Positions 9,433 through 17,501 of a stretch of 55,030 nucleotides of DNA are shown in pieces. The DNA is from Polaromonas sp. Its GTDB lineage: Bacteria > Pseudomonadota > Gammaproteobacteria > Burkholderiales > Burkholderiaceae_C. A program made the translations under genes and the position numbers. The stretch's first letter is position 1. The number at the start of each line of letters is the position of its first letter. The stretch covers positions 1 to 55,030 of the forward strand of contig NZ_JAQSDN010000021.1 in NCBI RefSeq assembly GCF_029945925.1, read 5' to 3'. Below the pieces are notes generated by a model, which was given only the letters and a program-made list of their open reading frames with translations, was not told the origin of the DNA and made no database searches.

Positions 9433-9590
9433 GGGGTTTCCTTCAGCGTGAACATGCCCCACTATAGCCACGCTGCCCCTCAATAGCGGCGCGGTTTTTC
9501 CGGCCGGCGCCCGGCAAGGGGCCAAGCGGCAAGGGAGTAGCATTGACCCTTCCGCCCCCCTCCCATCCATTGCCTCTGAGGAAGCCCTGA

Positions 9591-10013
9591 TTGCGAAAAC
9601 TGCTTTTCACTGCCTGCCTGCTCATGGCCGCTCCCCTGCTGCAGGCTGCCGGCGAGCCCGCGCCGGCGAACGCCCACCCCCTGACAGGCACCTGGTCCTG
9701 GTCGCTCTTCGGCGGCAGTTGCACCGAGACGTGGCAATACCGCAGCAACCGCACGGTGCTCAGCACCAGCGGACAGGAAGTAGCCGAAAAAACATACGTG
9801 GTCGCGAAGCTGCCCGACGCCAGCGGTTTCTACAAGCTCGTGGAAACCGTGGTCCGGCAAAACGACAAGAAGGATTGCTCAGGGGCGCTGCTGGACGGGC
9901 CGGGAGAACAGATCACCCGCTTCATCCAGTTCAACCCGCAGCGCAACAAGATGCTGGTCTGCGAGAAGGCCTCACTCAAGGCCTGCTTTGGGCCCGTGTC
10001 CAGGATGGAGTGA
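9591..10013 (+). CDS. Small secreted protein, function unknown
   Basis: This 140-residue protein starts with a TTG codon placed after GAGGAAG; no better start is available. Residues 1-20 form a signal peptide (MRKLLFT..., cleavage after LQAA). The mature domain begins [20 protein letters not shown], which resembles the opening strands of a small lipocalin-like or beta-barrel fold, and holds four cysteines that could make two disulfides. I do not recognise a named family. It is divergent from creA and convergent with the small-protein pair downstream. Confidence 0.7.
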   Translation: MRKLLFTACLLMAAPLLQAAGEPAPANAHPLTGTWSWSLFGGSCTETWQYRSNRTVLSTSGQEVAEKTYVVAKLPDASGFYKLVETVVRQNDKKDCSGALLDGPGEQITRFIQFNPQRNKMLVCEKASLKACFGPVSRME

Positions 10014-10077
10014 TCGACACCGGCAGTGGCGAAATGCGAAGTGAAAATGCCCCGGCCCGTGAGGCCGGGACATGGTC

Positions 10078-10230
10078 TCAGCCCGGATCCCGCTGGACGC
10101 CCGCGCGCCGGCGCCGTGTCGCCGCTGGCCTGAGCGGCGTCACAGGCGGGCTGCGCCTGCTGGCGTAGTGGCGATAAAGCCTGGCCGCCAGCCCGGAGGT
10201 GATGGCGAAAACAAGCAGTTTACGCAGCAT
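10078..10230 (-). CDS. Small basic protein (50 aa), second gene of a small-protein pair
   Basis: The ATG at 10230 lies seven bases after GGAGG, a near-perfect ribosome-binding site. The 50-residue product has a short hydrophobic N-terminal segment (MLRKLLVFAITSGLAARLY) and then a very Arg-rich tail, so it could be a small membrane-associated or nucleic-acid-binding protein. It begins 16 bases after the stop of the 24-residue frame, on the same strand. I know no family for it. The strong ribosome-binding site and tandem order support it as real, but the Arg-rich tail could be a by-product of high GC. Confidence 0.45.
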   Translation of the reverse strand: MLRKLLVFAITSGLAARLYRHYASRRSPPVTPLRPAATRRRRAGVQRDPG

Positions 10231-10246
10231 GAAGAACCTCCCCGAC

Positions 10247-10321
10247 TTAAAAAACGCCGAACAACATCAGGAGGATGATGACGGTGATGGGGACACCGAG
10301 TAACCAGGCAATGATGGGCAT
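10247..10321 (-). CDS. Very small hydrophobic membrane protein (24 aa)
   Basis: This 24-residue frame encodes almost only a membrane segment: MPIIAWLLGVPITVILLM followed by LFGVF, written from codons I read one by one. AAGGAAAA lies about nine bases before the ATG at 10321. It contains Trp6, Gly9 and Pro11 and has no charged residue. It would be a single-pass inner-membrane peptide. The second small gene follows 16 bases after its stop. No function can be assigned; candidates are a regulator of a membrane complex, a stress-induced peptide, or a type-I-toxin-like peptide. Confidence 0.5.
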   Translation of the reverse strand: MPIIAWLLGVPITVIILLMLFGVF

Positions 10322-10402
10322 GTGACTTTTCCTTGTTAAGTACGAAACCCAAAGATAAACACCTTCCGCAGACGCGGGTGCCGGAAGCGGACCCCAACAA
10401 AG

Positions 10403-10418
10403 GTAGGGCCAGACCTAC
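10403..10418. promoter_or_regulatory. Possible operator (inverted repeat GTAGG-N6-CCTAC)
   Basis: GTAGG at 10403-10407 and CCTAC at 10414-10418 form a perfect inverted repeat spaced by six bases. It lies about 80 bases upstream of the 24-residue gene and about 115 upstream of the DUF502 gene, between the divergent starts. An operator role is a guess from symmetry and position. Confidence 0.3.
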
Positions 10419-10531
10419 ATTGCAGCGTTGAACGCCACACCCGGTCGCTGGACGCGCCACAGAGCTTCGGTATATTGGGGGACTTCGCTCACCACCCTGC
10501 CCGGTCCGACTTTTCCCTTTTTGAAACCACC

Positions 10532-11143
10532 ATGAAAAAGCTCTACAAATATTTCTTCCGCGGGCTGATCACCATCCTGCCGCTGGCCCTGACCCTGTAC
10601 CTGCTCTTCATCATGCTGGCATGGATGGAGACCCTGACGCTGTGGATACTGCGGCCGCTGTTCGGCGACTTCTACATACCGGGCATGGGGCTGGTGGTCG
10701 GCATGCTCGGCATTGTGCTGATTGGTTACCTGGTATCCGACCCGCGCGTGCGCAAGGCGCTGCTGTTTGTCGAGCTGCCGTTCACCAACCTGCCTGTCGT
10801 GAAAAGCATTTACTCGTCGCTCAAGAGTTTTGCCGATTACTTTTCGCCCACAGGCAAGCAGGGCGAACAAAGTGTGGTGATCCTGCGCATGCCGGACAAC
10901 GGGCTCGAAATTGTGGGACTGATCACGCGCCGCAGTTTTGCGGATCTGCCCGCGGGCTTTTTGCCGGGGGAACGTGTGGCGGTGTATTTGCCGATGGGCT
11001 ACATGATTGGCGGTTACACCGTCTTTGTGCCTGTCGAATGGGTCCAACCGATTGCGATGACGGTTGAGGAAGCGATGCGCTCGTCGATGTTCGCATGGAT
11101 GGCGCGGCCGCCGAGTTCTGCGGACAACGCGCCCCGGCCTTGA
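10532..11143 (+). CDS. DUF502 family inner-membrane protein
   Basis: This 203-residue protein matches the DUF502 family, conserved membrane proteins of unknown function. The N-terminus MKKLYKYFFRGLITILPLALT is typical, with two membrane helices (about residues 8-32 and 52-75). The soluble C-terminal part has conserved blocks: PVVKSIYSSLKSFADYF near residue 90, then GFLPGERVAVYLP and the glycine-rich TGG-like segment MIGGYTVFVP. The ATG at 10532 is the family start; an upstream in-frame ATG adds 19 residues unlike the family. The gene stands alone here, followed by a copy of the dispersed repeat. Confidence 0.88.
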   Translation: MKKLYKYFFRGLITILPLALTLYLLFIMLAWMETLTLWILRPLFGDFYIPGMGLVVGMLGIVLIGYLVSDPRVRKALLFVELPFTNLPVVKSIYSSLKSFADYFSPTGKQGEQSVVILRMPDNGLEIVGLITRRSFADLPAGFLPGERVAVYLPMGYMIGGYTVFVPVEWVQPIAMTVEEAMRSSMFAWMARPPSSADNAPRP

Positions 11144-11157
11144 GCCGGCTTTTGACT

Positions 11158-11209
11158 GCTATCAATAAAATAGCTATTGGCGCCCGTCCTTCAAGGGCTG
11201 GCAGCCAAT
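11158..11209 (+). repeat. Copy of the GCTAT...ATAGCTG...AAGGGCTGG interspersed repeat
   Basis: This intergenic copy shows the full layout: GCTATCAATAAAATAGC, whose ends are complementary, then TTGGCGCCC, a variable seven bases, and AAGGGCTGGCAGCCAA. It sits between the DUF502 and infA stop codons. Confidence 0.75.
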
Positions 11210-11224
11210 ATGATCTAAAAAAAC

Positions 11225-11476
11225 TTAGTGACTGCGCGAAGGGCCCGGGCCGCGGCCGGCAATGTGCCGGAACGTGATGCGGCCCTTGCTCAGGTCGTAA
11301 GGCGACAGTTCCAGCGACACCTGGTCGCCCGCCAGAATGCGGATGTGGTTCTTGCGCATCTTGCCGGAGGTGTAAGCCACCAGCTTGTGGCCGTTGTCCA
11401 GCGTCACGCGAAAGCGCGAGTCCGGCAGCACTTCGTTGACCAGTCCGTGCATTTCAATCAGTTCTTCTTTGGCCAT
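11225..11476 (-). CDS. infA: Translation initiation factor IF-1 (stand-alone copy)
   Basis: This 83-residue protein is IF-1, which binds the ribosomal A site during initiation. The OB fold is complete: [20 protein letters not shown] at the start, then [19 protein letters not shown] and [13 protein letters not shown]. Typical IF-1 is 72 residues; this one ends in an extra basic, Gly/Pro-rich tail ([10 protein letters not shown]), and it is not in a ribosomal-protein operon. Comamonadaceae often carry more than one infA, so this may be the accessory copy. A GGAG-like site lies before ATG 11476. The upstream 79-residue gene on the same strand is probably co-transcribed, with a 60-base gap. Confidence 0.93.
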   Translation of the reverse strand: MAKEELIEMHGLVNEVLPDSRFRVTLDNGHKLVAYTSGKMRKNHIRILAGDQVSLELSPYDLSKGRITFRHIAGRGPGPSRSH

Positions 11477-11536
11477 GATGAAAACTCCTTGCGAATTTGA
11501 AAATAATCTGTGGTGCAGGCGATGGGGCTGAGCCTG

Positions 11537-11776
11537 TCAGGCGCAAACCGGCGACGTGCGCTCGTGAATCCAGCCGAGGGCGTGTTCCGTCGCGTAATGC
11601 ACGGCAGCCGCCGCGCTGTCAAAAAGCCCGCTGAACCGCAGCACGCGGTCATGCGTGGCACTGCCGCGCCCGGAGCGGATGGAGACCGACGCCGCGTAAA
11701 GGCCTTCGCCCTGCGGTTTGGCGAGCGGGGAGACAAGGTACTTGCCCACCGCGATATTGGTGTGATCGATGTTCAT
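11537..11776 (-). CDS. Conserved hypothetical protein (79 aa) upstream of infA
   Basis: This 79-residue protein begins MNIDHTNIAVGKYLVSPLAK and reads as a compact alpha/beta domain. It has patterns such as VSIRSGRGSATHDRVLRF and an Ala-rich helix AAAAVHYATEHALGWI near the C-terminus. There is no signal peptide or membrane segment, so it is cytoplasmic. I do not know a function for this family. The ATG at 11776 lacks a strong ribosome-binding site; an in-frame TTG 57 bases further out is possible but gives a less natural N-terminus. Close linkage to infA on the same strand suggests co-expression, perhaps under cold or growth-shift conditions. Confidence 0.65.
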   Translation of the reverse strand: MNIDHTNIAVGKYLVSPLAKPQGEGLYAASVSIRSGRGSATHDRVLRFSGLFDSAAAAVHYATEHALGWIHERTSPVCA

Positions 11777-11833
11777 AAAGTCTGTGCCGGGTATTTTTCC
11801 CGGCTTGATAAATAAGGAAATAACGGCTTGCAA

Positions 11834-12366
11834 GCAAGCCCGCGCGTGTTCGGGTCCTGACCGCCAGGCTTTACAAAAAAGGACTGGCTGGTTGAGCCTT
11901 GCGTGGGCACCGTTGGGGGAGGTGCTCGCCGGAAATGGAACAGTGTTTGAGAGGGTTCAGCGCTGTAGGGGCACTGAAAACACTGTGAATTCGGGCTCTT
12001 GGAAGCGCCGCATTTGAGAAGGAAGCCGCGTGGTAAAGGGGCTTCGATGTAAAAAGCTGATGCTTTACCGAATCCGCTATTGTAACCGTTACCACGCCAG
12101 CCTGCACAAAGCCGGTTCCAGGGCCAGAGGAAGCAATGTGCAGCGAGCATGCGCGGGGCTGGGCTCTTCAGGCCAGCCGGGGCCGCGGATCTGGCTCTGC
12201 CAGTCCGCAGGCGCAGCGGCCCCCGCGGGGCTGGAGCCTGCGGCTCCAAAGCTGCTTGAGCAGCTTTGGACAGGCGACAGAGGCGAAGCGTCTCGCGAGC
12301 CGCGGCCTGCAAGGCCTCGGGAGCTACGCGCAGCGAGCGACCGTGGGGGCCCCCGACCTCGGGGCG
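11834..12366. other. Long intergenic region with dense small hairpins
   Basis: About 530 bases without a gene I can support. The part from 12120 to 12366 is very GC-rich and full of short palindromes. Open frames on both strands show Arg/Pro/Ala-rich translations typical of chance GC-rich frames. The rest contains no promoter or RNA gene I can recognise. Confidence 0.5.
12233..12269. repeat. Back-to-back palindromes GGAGCC/GGCTCC and CCAAAGCTGCT/AGCAGCTTTGG
   Basis: GGAGCC (12233-12238) pairs with GGCTCC (12242-12247). Overlapping it, CCAAAGCTGCT (12246-12256) pairs perfectly with AGCAGCTTTGG (12259-12269) over a two-base gap. They lie downstream of the leftward response-regulator gene and may end its transcript, but no U-tract follows. 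Confidence 0.5.
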
Positions 12367-13338
12367 CTACTGTTCAAACTGCGGGTGCAGCAGCCGGATG
12401 CGGCTCATGGCCATGCCGGCCGCAGCCGTGCGGGTTTCCACCCCGAGTTTGGCAAACACCCGCTCCAGGTGTTTTTTCACCGTCATGGGGCTGGTGCCCA
12501 GAATGTCGCCGATATCCCGGTTGATCTTGCCCTTGACCACCCAGTACAGCACCTCGGCCTCGCGCGCGGTGAGCTTGAAGCTCAGGCTCATGGCCTGGAT
12601 CACCGTGTCGTCGGACTCCTCGCGCATGATGATCAGCCAGTCGTCGTCGCCAGTCTGCTGATGCAGGCGAAAGGTCAGACGGCGCGCGACCGAGGCGGCA
12701 CTCTCGCACACTAGCCGCGGCGGCTCGATCTGCCGTTCGGCATCGGCCAGGTTGCGCCGCAGCCAGGTCAGCACCGCTTCCGGCGTCTGCGGCGCGCAGG
12801 TAGAGTAATACTGCTGCAACAGCTCGCGCGCCAGCGGCGTCTGCCACATCAGCTTGCCGTCACTGGCGCGCACCGTGATGGTGGCGTAGCCGAAGGCATC
12901 CAGGGCGTTGCGCGCCTGGCGCTTTTCGCGCGCGCTCTGCAGGTGCACACCGATGCGCGCCAGCACTTCCTTGGGCTTGATCGGTTTGGTCACATAGTCG
13001 ACGCCACCCGATTCCAGCGCGGCGACCAGGTACTCGGTCTCGGTCAGCCCGGTCATGAAGATGATGGGGATGTGCGCCGTGCGGGCATCGGCCTTCAGGC
13101 GCTTGGCCACCTCGAAGCCATCCATGCCCGGCATCATCGCGTCGAGCAGCACGATGTCGGGCAGCGCCTGGGCGGCGCGCTGCAACGCCGCCTCGCCGTG
13201 GGTGGCCACCAGCACGGTGTAGCCCGATTCATCGAGCGCATCGTGCAGCACCGACAGGTTGTCGGGCACGTCGTCGACGATCAGCACCACGTCGCTGTTG
13301 GCGCGGTCCAGGGTCTGCGCGAGCACACGGCCGTTCAT
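12367..13338 (-). CDS. Two-component response regulator, REC plus LuxR-type DNA-binding domain
   Basis: This 323-residue regulator has a receiver domain (residues 17-130, phospho-acceptor Asp66 in IVLLDAMMPG, conserved Lys in VTKPIKPKEV), a middle region of about 100 residues, and a LuxR/NarL helix-turn-helix at about 250-310 (LTAREAEVLYWVVKGKINRD, then TVKKHLERVFAKLGVETR). The middle region is longer than in NarL-type regulators and resembles a degenerate PAS-like domain. Its ATG overlaps the stop of the upstream hybrid kinase by four bases, so the two are a cognate pair. Divergent orientation to the urease operon makes the urease or linked purine-use genes plausible targets, which is inference. 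Confidence 0.92.
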   Translation of the reverse strand: MNGRVLAQTLDRANSDVVLIVDDVPDNLSVLHDALDESGYTVLVATHGEAALQRAAQALPDIVLLDAMMPGMDGFEVAKRLKADARTAHIPIIFMTGLTETEYLVAALESGGVDYVTKPIKPKEVLARIGVHLQSAREKRQARNALDAFGYATITVRASDGKLMWQTPLARELLQQYYSTCAPQTPEAVLTWLRRNLADAERQIEPPRLVCESAASVARRLTFRLHQQTGDDDWLIIMREESDDTVIQAMSLSFKLTAREAEVLYWVVKGKINRDIGDILGTSPMTVKKHLERVFAKLGVETRTAAAGMAMSRIRLLHPQFEQ

Positions 13339-16300
13339 GTCGGCACCTGGCTGAGCTGCTGGCTCATGGTCTCGAACTGGAACTGACGCGCCAGGCCGCG
13401 CATCTCGGCGGCAAAACCCGTGCTTTGCGGCTGTGATTTTTCGATCTCGTCCAGGGTGTTCATGATGCCGCGAAAATAACCGAGGTTGACCACCTCGCGC
13501 AAGGCGTCGAGTTGCGCCACGGGCGGGTAGATGCGCGGCAGCGCAGCCTGTCCCGGTGCGGCCGGCGCCTGCGGCGGCGCTTCCAGCCAGACAAGCGCCA
13601 GGCGCCGCTCCAGCCAGTCCAGCAGCTCACTGTGGCGCACCGGCTTGAGAATGAAGTCTTCCAGGCGGATGCCCACATCATTGTCCAGCCCCTTGTCGAA
13701 GGCGTTGGCCGACACAATCGCCAGGTGAATATCGGCATGGCCCGCCGCACGCACGCGGCGCAGGGTCTCCCAGCCGTCGATGCCGGGCATGGCCAGGTCC
13801 ATCAGGATCGCCTCGGGCCGGTAACCTGCGGCCAGCAGGTCCAGGCAGTCGTGGCCGCTGGCGGCCGTGCGTATCTCGAAGCCCAGCGGCTGCAGCACAT
13901 TGGCCAGCAGCTCGCGGTCGGCCTCCTCGTTGTCCACCACCAGCACGCGCCGGCGCGGCCCCGCATAGCCGTAACGCGCCTTGTGCGCGCGCGACGACGG
14001 CACCGGCAGCGCGGCGCCGGGTGCCAGCCGCACCTCGGGCAAAAACAGCTTGACGCGAAATACCGAGCCGACGTCCGGCTTGCTGGCCACCGTGAGTTCG
14101 CCGCCCATCAGGTCGGTCAGCATCTTGGCAATCGTCAGGCCCAGGCCCGCGCCGGGTGCGGCGGGGCCGGGTGTGGACGCGCGCGTGAAGGGTTCGAAAA
14201 TGCGCTCGATCTCCTGCGCCGACAAACCGGGGCCGGTGTCCTCGATTTCGATGCTGGCCATCTCGCGCGCGTATTTCAGCCGCAGGCTGATGCGCCCTCT
14301 GGCCGTGAACTTGACGGCGTTGCCCAGCAGGTTGATCAGGATTTGCCGCACGCGTTTTTCATCGGCGCGCACCACCACCGGCAGCGTGCCTTCGGACTCG
14401 AAGTGAAAGCTCAGGCCCTTGGCCTGGGCTTCGAGTTCGAACATGCCGGTCATCTCCTGCACAAAATCCACAAAGTGCATGGGTTTGACATTGAGCGTGA
14501 GTTTGCCGCTTTCGATGCGCGCAATGTCCAGCGTTCCCTCGATCAGCGAGAGCAGGTGTTCGCCGCCGCGCTTGATGACGCCAACCGCCTGTTGGCGGTG
14601 CAGCGGAATCGACGTGTCTTCCCCCATGAGCTGGGCGTAACCCAAAATGCTGTTGAGCGGCGTGCGCAGCTCGTGGCTGATGGCGCTGATGTATCGGCTC
14701 TTGGCCTGGTTGGCGAGGTCCGCCACGCGTTTGGCCTGCTGCAGCGCCTCGTCGGTCTGGCGGTGCGACTCGATTTCTTTCATCAGCAAATGCGTCTGGC
14801 GATTCGACTCCTCCTGCGCCACCTGCCGGCTTTTGTGTGCCAGCACCAGCCACCAGGCCACCAGCCCGGCGATCACCAGCAGCGCCATATAGGCCTTCAG
14901 GAAGCCGGAGCGCAGCGCCGACTCGGAGGCGGCCTGCAGGTCCAGCAAGGCGCGCATTTCCTGGTGGTAGAGCAGGCCGAACACGCTGGCCAGCAGCGGC
15001 ACGATGACCAACATGAGCAGCAGGAAGTGGCCCAGGCCGGTGTCCAGGTAAGGCCAGATGCGGCGCGGCAGCAGCCAGCGCAGGGTGGCCGACCATTGCG
15101 CCGACAGGCTGGCCTGCGGCTTGCACAAATCGCCGCAGCGCGCGTCCAGCGTGCAGCACAGCGAGCAGATGTGACCCTGGTAGGCCGGGCAATGCGCCAT
15201 GTCCGGGCCTTCGTAGTCGCGCTCGCAGATCACGCAGCGCTTGAGTGCATAGGGTTTGTAGTGGCCCTGGGCATCGGCCTCGGGCGCTTCCCCCTGGCGG
15301 GCGATGTAATAACGCCCTTTCGTGGCCCAGGCAATCAGCGGCGAGGTGATGAAAGCCGTGCCCAGTGCAATGACCGCGGAGAAAGCCTGGGCCAACGGGC
15401 CGAACAGTCCCAGGTGGGCGCTCACCGACAGCAGCGAAGCCAGCGCCATCGCCCCCACACCGACCGGGTTGATGTCGTACAGGTGGGCGCGCTTGAACTC
15501 GATGCCCTTGGGCGACAGGCCCAGCGGTTTGTTGATGACGAGGTCGGCCACCACCGCCATCATCCAGGCAATCGCGATGTTGGAATACAGGCCCAGCACA
15601 TCACCGAGGGCCTGGAACACATTCATCTCCATCAGCATGAAGGCGATCAACGTGTTGAACACCACCCAGACCACACGCCCCGGGTGGCTGTGCGTCAGGC
15701 GCGAGAAGAAGTTGGACCAGGCCAGTGATCCCGCATAGGCGTTGGTGACATTGATCTTGAGCTGCGAGATCACCACGAACAGCGCTGTGGCGGCCACGGC
15801 CCAGCCGTAGTGCGGAAACACGTATTCATAGGCCGCCAGGTACATCTGGTTGGGGTCCACCGCGCGCTCCAGCGGCACCATGTGCTGGATCGCCAGGTAA
15901 GCGAGAAAAGCGCCCCCCAGCATCTTGACCACGCCGAGCAACACCCAGCCGGGGCCGCCGGCCAGCACGCCGGCCCACCAGCGGCGGCGGTTGGCCGCCG
16001 TGCGCACCGGCATGAAACGCAGGTAGTCGGCCTGCTCACCCATTTGGGTGATCAGCGCAATACCCACCGTCAAGGCGGCACCAAACAAGTGCAGATCAAA
16101 GCCCGAATTCGCGCCCTTTTCACCTTTGTAGTGCGTTATTCCGGCAAACGCTCCCGGATCACGCACCAAAACATACACAAACGGCACGACCAGCATGATC
16201 AGCCAGAGCGGCTGTGTCCAGACCTGCAGCCGGCTGATGGCCGACACCCCGTGGGTGACCAGGGGAATCACCACCAGCGCGCAAATCAGGTAACCCCAGC

Positions 16301-16829
16301 TTGGCGGAATGCCCAGTGCCAGTTCCAGCGCATAGGCCATGACCGCCGCCTCGAGCGCAAAAAAGATGAAGGTGAAAGAGGCGTAAATCAACGAGGTCAG
16401 GGTCGAGCCGATATAGCCGAAGCCGGCGCCGCGCGTCAGCAGGTCCATGTCCACACCGTAACGCGCGGCATAAATGCTGATCGGCAGGCCGGCCATGAAA
16501 ATGATCAGCCCGGTGGCGACGATGGCCCAGAAGGCGTTGGTGAAGCCGTACTGCACCAGCAGGGTGGCGCCCACCGCCTCCAGGATCAGAAACGAGGCCG
16601 CGCCGAAGGCGGTGTTGGCGACGCGCCACTCGGACCATTTGCGAAAACTCTGCGGCGTGAAACGCAGTGCGTAGTCTTCCATGGTTTCACTGGCGACCCA
16701 GCTGTTGTAGTCGCGCCTGACCTTGATGATGCGCTGCACCGGCGCCTCGGGCCCCGCCTGCGCAGGCACGGCAGGCGCCCACGGCGGAACCGCCGGGGTC
16801 GGCAGGGGCGGCGTGGCGGTGGCGTCCAT
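13335..16829 (-). CDS. Hybrid histidine kinase with NCS1 nucleobase-transporter sensor domain
   Basis: Residues 1-40 of this 1164-residue fusion are Pro/Ala-rich. Residues 40-500 form a full NCS1-type (cytosine/purine/allantoin permease) membrane domain. Next are a cysteine-rich module (532-569, seven Cys), two further membrane helices (about 597-620 and 645-664), HisKA with His719 ([13 protein letters not shown]), an ATPase domain (825-930, [15 protein letters not shown]), a receiver with Asp1011, and a C-terminal segment of about 85 residues. It probably couples uptake or binding of a nitrogenous base to phosphorylation of the adjacent LuxR-type regulator, whose start it overlaps. Transporter-kinase fusions such as CbrA (SLC5 family) are known; whether this one still transports is unknown. 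Confidence 0.93.
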   Translation of the reverse strand: MDATATPPLPTPAVPPWAPAVPAQAGPEAPVQRIIKVRRDYNSWVASETMEDYALRFTPQSFRKWSEWRVANTAFGAASFLILEAVGATLLVQYGFTNAFWAIVATGLIIFMAGLPISIYAARYGVDMDLLTRGAGFGYIGSTLTSLIYASFTFIFFALEAAVMAYALELALGIPPSWGYLICALVVIPLVTHGVSAISRLQVWTQPLWLIMLVVPFVYVLVRDPGAFAGITHYKGEKGANSGFDLHLFGAALTVGIALITQMGEQADYLRFMPVRTAANRRRWWAGVLAGGPGWVLLGVVKMLGGAFLAYLAIQHMVPLERAVDPNQMYLAAYEYVFPHYGWAVAATALFVVISQLKINVTNAYAGSLAWSNFFSRLTHSHPGRVVWVVFNTLIAFMLMEMNVFQALGDVLGLYSNIAIAWMMAVVADLVINKPLGLSPKGIEFKRAHLYDINPVGVGAMALASLLSVSAHLGLFGPLAQAFSAVIALGTAFITSPLIAWATKGRYYIARQGEAPEADAQGHYKPYALKRCVICERDYEGPDMAHCPAYQGHICSLCCTLDARCGDLCKPQASLSAQWSATLRWLLPRRIWPYLDTGLGHFLLLMLVIVPLLASVFGLLYHQEMRALLDLQAASESALRSGFLKAYMALLVIAGLVAWWLVLAHKSRQVAQEESNRQTHLLMKEIESHRQTDEALQQAKRVADLANQAKSRYISAISHELRTPLNSILGYAQLMGEDTSIPLHRQQAVGVIKRGGEHLLSLIEGTLDIARIESGKLTLNVKPMHFVDFVQEMTGMFELEAQAKGLSFHFESEGTLPVVVRADEKRVRQILINLLGNAVKFTARGRISLRLKYAREMASIEIEDTGPGLSAQEIERIFEPFTRASTPGPAAPGAGLGLTIAKMLTDLMGGELTVASKPDVGSVFRVKLFLPEVRLAPGAALPVPSSRAHKARYGYAGPRRRVLVVDNEEADRELLANVLQPLGFEIRTAASGHDCLDLLAAGYRPEAILMDLAMPGIDGWETLRRVRAAGHADIHLAIVSANAFDKGLDNDVGIRLEDFILKPVRHSELLDWLERRLALVWLEAPPQAPAAPGQAALPRIYPPVAQLDALREVVNLGYFRGIMNTLDEIEKSQPQSTGFAAEMRGLARQFQFETMSQQLSQVPT

Positions 16830-16917
16830 GGGGTGTCAATACGTCATAAGGCGGAGCCTCTTCAAGTGCAGGTTCCATGCCACAGAGGGAAAACCAGTGC
16901 TGCGCGCCGTTCTCCTG

Positions 16918-16933
16918 TGGCACCATTCTTGCA
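16918..16933 (+). promoter_or_regulatory. Sigma-54 (RpoN) promoter of the urease operon
   Basis: TGGCAC-N5-TTGCA at 16918-16933 matches the -24/-12 consensus at every defined position, with GG and GC 12 bases apart. It points toward ureA, whose ATG lies 43 bases beyond the -12 element, leaving a leader of about 30 bases. Sigma-54 control implies an enhancer-binding activator, probably NtrC under nitrogen limitation. I could not find a clear NtrC site in the roughly 90 bases upstream. Confidence 0.75.
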
Positions 16934-16976
16934 CCCCGGCAGAGCGCTCACTGCTGCAGCCGACCCCGGAGAACCC

Positions 16977-17279
16977 ATGGAACTGACCCCCAGAGAAAAA
17001 GACAAGCTGCTCATTTTTACGGCCGCGCTGCTGGCCGAGCGGCGCCAGGCCAGAGGCCTGAAACTGAACTACCCCGAAGCCGTCGCGCTGATCAGCGCCG
17101 CCGTGATGGAAGGCGCACGCGACGGCAAAACCGTGGCCCAGCTCATGAGCGAAGGTCGCACGATCTTGACCCGCGCCGACGTGATGGACGGCATTGCCGA
17201 GCTGATCCCCGACATCCAGGTCGAAGCCACCTTTCCCGACGGCACCAAGCTGGTCACCGTGCACCAGCCGATTGTGTGA
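16977..17279 (+). CDS. ureA: Urease gamma subunit
   Basis: UreA is the small structural subunit of urease, which hydrolyses urea to ammonia and carbamate in the cytoplasm. The 100-residue product has the family start [20 protein letters not shown] and the blocks [30 protein letters not shown] and [14 protein letters not shown], all at full length. The start ATG follows CCGGAGAA. It is the first gene of the operon, behind the sigma-54 promoter. In most related operons ureD precedes ureA; here the divergent transporter-kinase gene takes that place. Confidence 0.97.
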   Translation: MELTPREKDKLLIFTAALLAERRQARGLKLNYPEAVALISAAVMEGARDGKTVAQLMSEGRTILTRADVMDGIAELIPDIQVEATFPDGTKLVTVHQPIV

Positions 17280-17308
17280 ATCATCCACCCTTGCAAAAAG
17301 CCCGCACC

Positions 17309-17494
17309 ATGAAAACCAGTTTTGCTCTCAAAACTATAGCTACTTGCGCAATAACAACGTGGGCTGGAGCCTCATTTGGCCATGACGGTCATCTGATGGC
17401 CGGCGCCCACTGGCATGCCACCGACGCCTGGGGTTTTGTGGCCCTTGGCGGCCTGGTTGTGCTGGCGATCTGGCTGTCCAACAAAGACAAGTGA
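17309..17494 (+). CDS. Small His-rich exported or membrane protein between ureA and ureB
   Basis: This 61-residue product has an N-terminal export signal (residues 1-24), a short His-rich stretch [17 protein letters not shown] (24-40, five His), and a C-terminal membrane helix (about 41-56) ending in charged NKDK. The His pattern could bind nickel at the periplasmic face. It is far too short to be the UreJ/HupE nickel permease, though it occupies the place where ureJ often sits. Codons 6-22, most of the signal, are encoded by a copy of the dispersed repeat. ureB starts seven bases after its stop, so it is part of the operon. Its role in nickel supply is inference. Confidence 0.7.
   Translation: MKTSFALKTIATCAITTWAGASFGHDGHLMAGAHWHATDAWGFVALGGLVVLAIWLSNKDK
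17324..17373 (+). repeat. Interspersed repeat copy inside the small ure-operon gene
   Basis: GCTCTCAAAACTATAGCTAC, then TTGCGC, a variable stretch, and GTGGGCTGGAGCC match the family layout. The copy is entirely within coding sequence and is read in the frame Ala-x-Cys-Ala...Trp-Ala-Gly-Ala. Confidence 0.6.
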
Positions 17495-17501
17495 GACGGT
17501 C

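Noticed and set aside
11773..12312. A 179-codon leftward frame in the gap before the response-regulator gene
   Set aside because: Ala/Pro/Arg-rich translation through palindromes, no ribosome-binding site, no family.
13512..15728. Long open frame (about 738 codons) opposite to the NCS1-kinase gene
   Set aside because: His/Gln/Arg-rich antisense frame with no domain pattern; the kinase strand explains the region.
17309..17494. Small ure-operon gene as UreJ/HupE nickel permease
   Set aside because: It has only a signal and one membrane helix; UreJ/HupE has six or more helices and about 190 residues.
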